64,000 bases of DNA. It comes from SCTD01 sp963781675. Its GTDB lineage: Bacteria; Actinomycetota; Actinomycetes; Mycobacteriales; SCTD01. How positions within the stretch are numbered: the first letter of the stretch is position 1; every line of letters starts with the position of its first letter. This document shows positions 56,985 to 64,000 of this stretch, piece by piece. The notes under the pieces are model-generated. The model searched no databases, was not told the DNA's origin, and saw nothing but the letters and a program-made list of their open reading frames with translations. A program made the position numbers and the translations under genes. The stretch spans positions 62,001 through 126,000 of the forward strand of contig CAWAGF010000005.1 in the NCBI GenBank assembly GCA_963781675.1, read 5' to 3'.

Positions 56985-57404
56985 CTAGCTGGTGAGCGCG
57001 ACCTCCTCCTGCTCGGCGAAGGCCTGCTCCTGGGCCGCCTCGTAGGCGCGCCAGGTCTCGGCGTCCCAGATCTCGAGGTGGGTGTTCGCGCCGATGACGA
57101 CGCAGTCGCGCTGCAGGCCGGCGTAGCTGCGCAGGCCGGCCGGGAGGGTGACGCGCCCGGTCTTGTCCGGGACCTCGTCGAAGGCGGAGGCGAAGAAGAT
57201 GCGGCTGTAGTCGCGGGCGGCCTTGGTGAGGGGCTCCTCCCGCGCGGCGGCCTTGTCGGCGAAGGCGGCAGCGGTGAACACGAACAGGCAGCGCTCCTGC
57301 CCCTTGGTGATCACGACGCCCTCCGCCAGCTGGTCCCGGAACTTCGCCGGCAGGATCAGCCGGCCCTTGTCGTCGAGGCGCGGGGTGTGGGTGCCGAGGA
57401 ACAC
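56985..57404 (-). CDS. mraZ: Transcriptional regulator MraZ
   Basis: AbrB-like ring-forming DNA-binding protein that represses its own dcw operon. 139 residues: two copies of the family motif, DDKGRLILPAKFRDQL and TGRVTLPAGLRSYAGL, and the start MFLGTHTPRLDDKGR. GTG start with GGAGGAG upstream. Three GTGGRG-like boxes lie upstream. First gene of the dcw operon. Confidence 0.95.
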   Translation of the reverse strand: MFLGTHTPRLDDKGRLILPAKFRDQLAEGVVITKGQERCLFVFTAAAFADKAAAREEPLTKAARDYSRIFFASAFDEVPDKTGRVTLPAGLRSYAGLQRDCVVIGANTHLEIWDAETWRAYEAAQEQAFAEQEEVALTS

Positions 57405-57457
57405 GGCCCCCTCCTCCGGTCTCTGGGTGCGGTCCGAGGGGCTGCTGCTCCTCGATC

Positions 57458-57489
57458 CCCCACGCTACTCCACTTTCCCCCATCGTCAA
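57458..57489 (-). promoter_or_regulatory. mraZ promoter with three MraZ boxes
   Basis: On the minus strand TTGACG (57489-57484) and TAGCGT (57467-57462) are 16 bases apart and form a good -35/-10 pair. ATGGGG, GTGGAG and GTGGGG begin at 57483, 57473 and 57463, exactly ten bases apart, overlapping the spacer and -10. MraZ is known to bind such repeats, so autoregulation by promoter blocking is likely. Confidence 0.8.
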
Positions 57490-57570
57490 CGCCCTACGGC
57501 CGCTTGAGCGTTCGCGCGCCCCACATCTGCGCAGGTCAGCGCCGGTGGATCCCGGTGGGGGCCCGTTCTG

Positions 57571-57643
57571 GTGATCCACAGAAGGATCGACGGCGTACGG
57601 GGGCCCGGACGGCGCGGAGGCCGTCGATCCTGCTGTGGATCAC
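57571..57643. repeat. 23-bp inverted repeat with one mismatch in the mraZ-moxR gap
   Basis: Arms at 57571-57593 and 57621-57643 (GTGATCCACAG...ATCGACGG and its complement) match at 22 of 23 positions around a 27-base spacer. It lies in the 394-base gap between divergent mraZ and moxR, which otherwise holds only the two promoter regions. Could be an operator, a hairpin or the trace of a mobile element; each arm has a DnaA-box-like TGATCCACA. Confidence 0.85.
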
Positions 57644-57798
57644 CCGGGGTGGGGCGAGGTGGAGGAACCCGCAGCCCGTCCCGCTCGTCGGACGGGAGGG
57701 CTGCCGTCGCCATAGCCGTCGCCGTCGTGCCCCTGCCGGAACCGCCCTCCGGTGACAGACTGCGCACCTGTTCCGGATCGCTCAGGAGGACGTCCAAG

Positions 57799-58791
<993 letters not shown>

Positions 58792-58858
58792 GCGGAGCGT
58801 GCGGGCGGTGCCCCGCGGCGGAGCAGCGGGTGCGCCGGCGGCGTCCGCCGAGGTGCCC

Positions 58859-60139
58859 ATGAGCGGCCTGCGCGCCTCGCTGTCGGGGCTCACCACCCGC
58901 GGGCGCTGCCTGCTGGCGGCGGGCCTCGCGCTGGTGGCGTGCGCGCTCTTTCTCGGCCAGCGCGACCTGCTGCGCGCGGCGGTCTTCCTCGTCGCGCTGC
59001 CGCTGGCCGCCGCCTGGCTGGTGTCCCGCACCCGCTACCGCCTGGCCTGCCACCGCTCCCTCGACCCGCCGCGCGTCGAGGCCGGCCGGCCCGCGACCGT
59101 CCGCCTCTCGCTGGACAACGTCTCGCGGCTGCCCAGCGGGGTGCTGCTGATGGAGGACGCGCTGCCGTACTCCCTGGGTGGCCGCCCCCGCTTCGTGCTG
59201 GACAAGATCGAGCCGCGGGGGGTGCGCGAGGTCAGCTACCCGGTGCGGTCCGACGTCCGCGGGCGCTTCTCCGTCGGGCCGCTGTCGGTGCGCCTGACCG
59301 ACCCGTTCGGACTGTGCGAGCTGACCCGTTCCTTCGCGACCGTCGACGAGCTGGTCGTCACCCCCGTCGTCAGCGGCCTCCCGGCCGTCCGGCTCGGCGG
59401 CGACTGGGCCGGCGGCGGCGACTCCTCCGCGCGGTCGGTGTCCAGCAGCGGCACCGACGACGCCGCCACCCGCGAGTACCGCCACGGGGACGACCTGCGC
59501 AAGGTGCACTGGCGCTCGACCGCGCGCGTCGGCGAGCTGATGGTCCGCCGCGAGGAGCAGCCCTTCCAGAGCCGCGCGACGCTGCTGCTCGACGGGCGCG
59601 CGCCCGCGCACCGCGGCGACGGCCCGGCCTCCTCGTTCGAGTGGTCCGTCAGCGCGGTCGCCTCGATCGGCGTCGCGCTGTCCCGGTCGGGCTTCGCGCT
59701 GTCGCTGCTGCGTGACTCCGGCGAGGAGCTGAGCCCGCTCGGCCTGCCGCTCACCGAGGGGCTGCTGCTGGACTCGCTGGCCACGGTCGCCCCCACCCGC
59801 AGCGGCCGGCTCGACGGCGCCGTCGAGCGGCTGCGCCGCGGCGGGCTCGGCGGCGTGCTGGTGGCCGTCCTCGGCGCGCTCGACCTGGACGACGCCGAGC
59901 AGCTGGCCCGGCTGCGCACCGGCAGCACCGTCTGCGTGGGCGTCGTGGTCGACGCCGACAGCTGGGCGCCGGTCAGCCCCCGGACGCGGGCCGCCGCGCT
60001 CGAGCAGCACGAGCAGGCGGTCGCGCTGCTGCAGGCCGCCGGCTGGCGCGTCCTGCCGGTGTCGCACGGCACGACGCTGGCGTCGGTGTGGCCGCTGGCC
60101 GGCGGACGGCTGCCGTCGGCGTCGGGGCGGCCGGCATGA
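58859..60139 (+). CDS. DUF58 membrane protein
   Basis: 426 residues from the ATG at 58859: two N-terminal membrane helices (LLAAGLALVACALFLG, AVFLVALPLAAAWLV) and the DUF58 domain with GREYRHGDDLRKVHWRSTAR-type motif (here YRHGDDLRKVHWRSTAR), followed by a vWA-like fold. Usually partner of MoxR and TgpA-like proteins. An upstream GTG at 58799 would add 20 residues, so ATG is preferred. Confidence 0.93.
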   Translation: MSGLRASLSGLTTRGRCLLAAGLALVACALFLGQRDLLRAAVFLVALPLAAAWLVSRTRYRLACHRSLDPPRVEAGRPATVRLSLDNVSRLPSGVLLMEDALPYSLGGRPRFVLDKIEPRGVREVSYPVRSDVRGRFSVGPLSVRLTDPFGLCELTRSFATVDELVVTPVVSGLPAVRLGGDWAGGGDSSARSVSSSGTDDAATREYRHGDDLRKVHWRSTARVGELMVRREEQPFQSRATLLLDGRAPAHRGDGPASSFEWSVSAVASIGVALSRSGFALSLLRDSGEELSPLGLPLTEGLLLDSLATVAPTRSGRLDGAVERLRRGGLGGVLVAVLGALDLDDAEQLARLRTGSTVCVGVVVDADSWAPVSPRTRAAALEQHEQAVALLQAAGWRVLPVSHGTTLASVWPLAGGRLPSASGRPA

Positions 60140-60249
60140 GCGCCCCCGTCCGCACGTCACCGCCGTCCGGCCGCGCCTCGGGTTCCTTCGCCGCCGCGTG
60201 GTCCACCGGCACCACCCCCTCCGCACGCACCTCAGGACGTCCCGCATGA
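60136..60249 (+). CDS. Possible 37-codon ORF bridging DUF58 and transglutaminase genes
   Basis: ATG overlaps the DUF58 stop (ATGA at 60136) and its TGA overlaps the transglutaminase ATG (ATGA at 60246). Peptide Ser/Thr/Pro-rich (MSAPVRTSPPSGRASG...). Coupling at both ends; no identifiable feature. It may be an N-terminal part of the next gene lost to an indel. Confidence 0.3.
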   Translation: MSAPVRTSPPSGRASGSFAAAWSTGTTPSARTSGRPA

Positions 60250-62613
60250 GCACCCGCGACCGCCTCGCCCTCGCCGCCGCCGGCGCCGTCCTGCTGGCCA
60301 GCGCCTCCCTCTTCCAGGTCTTCGAGGGCTCCGGCTGGCTGCTGCGCGTGCTGCTCGCGGTCGTCGCCGTCACCGGTGCGGCGTCGCTCGCCCGCCGCGC
60401 CGGCCTGCCGCGACTGCTCGAGCCGGTCGCGGGGCTGCTCGGCCTCGGCCTGTTCGCCTGCCTCGCCTTCGCCCGCTCGACGCTGCTGTTCGGGATCGTC
60501 CCCGGCGGCGCGACCCTGCGCTCGCTCGGCCGGACGATCGGCGAGGGCCTGCTCGACGTGGAGGAGCTGGCCCCGCCGGTGCCCGCCAACCCCGGCCTCG
60601 TCCTGCTCGCCGTGCTCGGCGTCGGCGCGGTCGCGGTGCTCGTCGACCTGCTCGCCGTGACCGTCCGACAGGCCGCGGTGGCCGGCCTGCCGCTGCTGCT
60701 GCTGTTCGCCGTGCCGGCTGCGGTGCTGCCGGACGGCCTCGGCTGGTGGCCGTTCGCGCTGGGCGCTGCCGGCTGGCTCGGCCTGCTGCTCGCCGACGGC
60801 AGCGACGCCGTCTCCCGCTGGGGCACCCCGCTGCGGCCCGCGGGCCGCGGGCCGGTGACCAGCGACCCCTCCCTCGGCCGGGTCGGCCGCCGCATCGGCG
60901 CGGCCGCGCTCGGCGTCGCCGTCGTCGTTCCCGCGCTCATCCCGGGCCTCGACGGTCGGCTGCTCGGCGGTGAGGGCGGCGGCGGTGGGCTGGGCGGCTC
61001 GCGGACCACCACGACGTACAACCCGATCCTCGAGCTCGGCGGCCAGCTCCGGCTGCCGCAGCCGCGGCTGCTGATGACGTACACGAGCAACGACCCGGCC
61101 CCGGACTACGTCCGCCTCACGACGCTGGACGTCTTCGAGGAGGAGTCCGGCTGGTCGAGCTCGGAGCTGTCGGCCGACCTGCAGGACGACGCCGTCAAGG
61201 ACGGCATCCCGACACCGGTCGACGCGGCGAAGGTCGCCACCGACCTGTACGAGACGAGCATCGACGTCGGCCGGATCGACGGCCCGTGGCTGCCGACGAC
61301 GTTCCCGCCGACCGCCATCGACGTCGACGGGCCGTGGCTGTGGGACGCGGAGAGCCAGACGGTCTTCTCCACCCGCACGTCGCTGCGCCGGGTCGACGAC
61401 GTCTACACCGTCGAGTCGGCGCGGACCCGCCCGACCGCGGAGCTGCTGCGGGCCGCGAGCGGCGCGCCGGGCGAGATCACCGAGGTCTACGCCGAGCGCC
61501 CCCCGCTCTCCCCGTACGTCCAGCAGCTCCTGGACCGGACCGTCGCCGGCAAGGACACGGCCTACGACAAGGTCGCCGCGCTGCAGGCGCTGTTCCGCGA
61601 CCCCGTCAACGGCTTCGTGTACGACGAGGACGCCGACGTCCCCGGCTTCGACGAGGCGGGCGCGCTGGAGCAGTTCCTGCGCGGCAAGCAGGGCTTCTGC
61701 GAGCAGTACGCCTCCGCGATGGGCGCCCTGGTGCGCGCGCTGGGCATCCCGGCCCGCGTGGCCGTCGGCTTCACGCCCGGCGCGCGGCGGGCCGGACGGG
61801 AAGTACCAGATCACGACCAGCGATGCGCACGCCTGGCCCGAGGTGTGGTTCTCCGGCGCGGGCTGGGTCCGCTTCGAGCCGACGCCGCGGGTGTCGCAGG
61901 TGACCACGCCGGGCTACACCCAGCCGCCGGCTGACGCGCCGGTCAGCGACGAGCCGTCCACCGCGCCGGCCGAGCCCGCCGCGCCGGCGTCCGCCGCGCC
62001 CTCCGACCCCGGCGCCGTCGACCGTGGGAACGACCTCAACCAGGCCGGTGGCGCGGGCGCCGGCGGCGGCCTGTCGCGCGGGGCGGTCATCGCGCTGGTC
62101 ACCGGCATCGGGCTGGTCCTGCTGCTGGCCCTGCCGTTCGCGCTCTCCGCGCTCCGGCACCGCCGCCGCTGGAGCACGCCGGGCCCGCTGGCGGCCTGGG
62201 CGCAGGTCCGGGACGACGCCGTGGACGTCGGGCACGCCTGGCGGCCGGCGGACTCACCCCGTGCCGCGGCCCAGCACCTGGTCGCCGCGCGCGCGCTGCC
62301 GGAGCCGGCCGCCGAGGCCCTCGACCGGGTCGCTGTCGCCGCCGAGCGCGCCCGGTACGCCCGGCCCGGGACGGGCGACGACGCCGGCCCGCTGCTGGGC
62401 GACGTGCGGGTCGTGCGCAGCGCGCTGCTCGCCGGGGCCACCCCGCGGGCGCGACTGCTGGCCCGCACCGCGCCGGTGTCGACGCTGCGCTGGGCGTCGG
62501 CCGGCCTGGGCTCCGGCGTGGCCGACCTGCTGGACCGGTTCGACACGGCGGTGTCCGCTGTGGGCGAGCGGGTGCGGCACCCGCGCGGGCTGCGGCGGCG
62601 CACCGCGGGCTAG
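60246..62613 (+). CDS. TgpA-like transglutaminase-domain membrane protein, interrupted by one insertion
   Basis: About 788 residues when corrected. Five or more N-terminal helices (60.3-60.97 kb), an extracellular transglutaminase core with Cys in GKQGFCEQYASAMGAL and, after an extra base near 61790, DGKYQITTSDAHAWPEVWF (His) and GWVRFEPTPR, then a Pro/Ala linker, a C-terminal helix (AVIALVTGIGLVLLLALPFAL) and a cytoplasmic tail. Third gene of the MoxR-DUF58-transglutaminase set; exact substrate unknown. Confidence 0.92.
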
Positions 62614-62626
62614 GCGCCCCGCTGGC

Positions 62627-63259
62627 TCAGCCGGTGGTGACGACGTAGGCGTCGTGGTCGCTGAGCCGCCGCTCGACAGGCACGTGCTCGGCGACGGCGG
62701 CCGGGTCGCGCAGGGCGACGTGGTCGATCGTGGCCATGTCGTACGTGCCCCGGGGACAGTCCCGCGTCGGCAGGTCGAGGCGGAGGTCGGCCAGCAGTCG
62801 CTCCAGGCGCTCCCGACCGGCCGGGCTGCTGCCGTGCAGCCCGCCGCTGAGCGTGTGGTTCCAGTCGCCGCCCCAGACGACGGCGGCCTGCTCACGGAGG
62901 AACGGGTCCAGCGCGTCCACGCAGGCGACCGTCCGCTCCCCGGTGCTCGTGCCGCTCCAGACGTCCTGCTCGGCGCCCCGCCATGGCAGGACCGACGCGA
63001 CGTGGACGACTCCGCCCACGACGGCGGCCGCGGAAGCGGCGTGCGGGGCGGTCATCGGCTGGAGGCCGAGGCGGCTGGCGACGGCGGAGTAGGCCTGGTC
63101 CCGGGTCATGGCACCGGCGCTCCGCGTCAGCTCGTAGTCCGGCAGCTCGAGGTCCGGCGGTACCTCGGTGAGCAGCAGGACGTCCGCGTCGAGGGAGCGC
63201 AGCAGGTCGAGGGTGCCGGGACGGGTCCGGGCGTCGAGGTTCCAGGTCGCGAGGCGCAT
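62627..63259 (-). CDS. Endonuclease/exonuclease/phosphatase-family protein
   Basis: 210 residues: MRLATWNLDARTRPGTLDLL, LLLTEVPPDLELP (metal Glu), GGDWNHTLSGGLHG (Asp/Asn), ATIDHVALRDP and LSDHDAYVV, the EEP catalytic set. Short for the family, so probably a simple phosphodiesterase/phosphatase; substrate unknown. ATG at 63259. Convergent with the transglutaminase gene (13 bases apart). Confidence 0.85.
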   Translation of the reverse strand: MRLATWNLDARTRPGTLDLLRSLDADVLLLTEVPPDLELPDYELTRSAGAMTRDQAYSAVASRLGLQPMTAPHAASAAAVVGGVVHVASVLPWRGAEQDVWSGTSTGERTVACVDALDPFLREQAAVVWGGDWNHTLSGGLHGSSPAGRERLERLLADLRLDLPTRDCPRGTYDMATIDHVALRDPAAVAEHVPVERRLSDHDAYVVTTG

Positions 63260-63356
63260 CGCGCGATCATGCTCGCCTCAGGCACGCGCCGCTCGGTGCG
63301 GCGTCTGACGACGGTCCCGCGGCTCGTGCGAGGTCGCGCTGGGTCGTGCGGGGGCG

Positions 63357-63815
63357 TCAGCGGTCGCCGCCGCGCTCCTCCCAGCGGCGCTTCCACCGCT
63401 CCTCGAGCTTGTCCTTCATGCCGCCGCTGCTGCTGCCGCCGCTGGCCGGACGGGCCTTGCCGCTGCGGCCGCTGGCCTTCGGGCGGGCCGGCCGCTCCGG
63501 GCCGTCGACGACGCGCAGGTCCGGCTGGCCGGGCTGCAGGCGCTTCCAGGCGGTCATGGCGAGCAGCAGGGCGCCGACCATGACGACGAAGCCGATCATG
63601 CCGACGGCGGTGCGCGCCGGGTCGTCCAGGGTGATGAGGCCGGCCAGCAGGATGGCGAAGCCGAGCACGAGCACGAGCGCTGCCCGTCGCAGCCGCCGGC
63701 GCATGTGCGTCCGCAGGTCCGTCGACTTCACCGTGGAGGCGAACTTCGGGTCCTCCTGGTACAGGGCGCGCTCGATCTGGTCGAGCAGGCGCTGCTCGTG
63801 CTCAGAGAGCGGCAC
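63357..63815 (-). CDS. DUF3040 membrane protein
   Basis: 152 residues starting MPLSEHEQRLLDQIERALYQED, the DUF3040 hallmark, then two membrane helices (LVLVLGFAILLAGLITL, AVGMIGFVVMVGALLLAM) and a basic Ser/Gly-rich tail. Function unknown; common near the dcw cluster in actinobacteria. GTG at 63815. Beyond it, 63816-64000, nothing recognisable. Confidence 0.9.
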   Translation of the reverse strand: MPLSEHEQRLLDQIERALYQEDPKFASTVKSTDLRTHMRRRLRRAALVLVLGFAILLAGLITLDDPARTAVGMIGFVVMVGALLLAMTAWKRLQPGQPDLRVVDGPERPARPKASGRSGKARPASGGSSSGGMKDKLEERWKRRWEERGGDR

Positions 63816-64000
63816 GGCGCTCCCTCCCGGAGGACGTCGGGGTCATGGAGTGGCGCCGGCCGGTGTCGGACGTGCCACACCCGGAAGGATACGAGGCCGA
63901 CGGCCCGCGCGAAAGGCGGAACGGGAGGTCACTGCACACAGGTCCTCCGGCGGGGCAGTCGCGGGGCGTGGGGACACGCTCCTACTGTGCCCTTCTCGGC

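Noticed and set aside
57571..57643. Origin of replication from DnaA-box-like TGATCCACA
   Set aside because: Only two imperfect boxes as arms of one palindrome, no AT-rich unwinding region and no dnaA/dnaN nearby.

Overview
The window is high-GC DNA from a high-GC Gram-positive (Actinomycetota) chromosome. Four points support this: a PriA-type HisA, an actinobacterial his cluster, a eukaryote-like IleRS behind a T-box leader, and a full division/cell-wall (dcw) cluster with Wag31/DivIVA, SepF and a MurE carrying the DNPR motif typical of meso-diaminopimelate ligases. Three cyclic-di-GMP proteins suggest a lifestyle with regulated motility or surface behaviour. Genus cannot be fixed from the sequence alone.

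Layout. 1-15.2 kb holds trpE (5' part), hisI, an MFS exporter, a heterodimeric ABC exporter, hisF, a GGDEF-EAL protein, a sirtuin, then hisA/priA, small membrane proteins, hisH, hisB, hisC and hisD, almost all on the minus strand with 4-base start/stop overlaps. 15.3-31.4 kb holds an HD-GYP protein with a Pro/Ser/Ala linker, a LON-domain protein, small secreted and membrane proteins, dnaE, an SDR, a diacylglycerol kinase-like protein, a GNAT, rluD, lspA and a DksA-type protein with a very long histone-H1-like Lys/Ala/Pro region. 31.4-35.9 kb holds three ~117-bp tandem repeats, the ileS T-box, ileS and an unknown gene. 35.9-57.4 kb holds a two-zinc-motif membrane protein, divIVA, yggT, sepF, yggS, pgeF and ftsZ, then a DUF2087 gene and a diguanylate cyclase, then ftsQ-murC-murG-ftsW-murD-mraY-murF-[ftsI-murE]-ftsL-rsmH-(small ORF)-mraZ. 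57.8-63.8 kb holds moxR-DUF58-transglutaminase, an EEP phosphatase and a DUF3040 protein.

How the genes work together. The his genes with trpE build histidine and begin tryptophan synthesis; PriA probably serves both pathways. The dcw genes build lipid II (MurC-F, MraY, MurG), polymerise and cross-link it at the septum (FtsW, FtsI) and organise the ring (FtsZ, SepF, FtsQ, FtsL, DivIVA). MraZ probably autoregulates the operon through three GTGGRG-like repeats at 10-bp spacing.

Most notable: FtsI and MurE are encoded as one uninterrupted 1142-codon frame with no stop in any frame at the junction; ftsQ and ftsZ are separated by a cyclic-di-GMP synthase and a DUF2087 gene; a ~500-residue DksA/histone-H1-like protein; structured tandem repeats upstream of ileS; and a 50-residue membrane ORF plus hairpin-rich leader between mraZ and rsmH.

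Quality warning: at least fifteen single-base indels, mostly +1, interrupt otherwise well-conserved genes (hisA, hisB, hisD, the HD-GYP gene, dnaE, the gene at 36 kb, yggS, murC, murG, transglutaminase). Several are in core genes and two in dnaE compensate each other, so they look like assembly or base-calling errors rather than biology. Coordinates for those genes are given as the corrected span.
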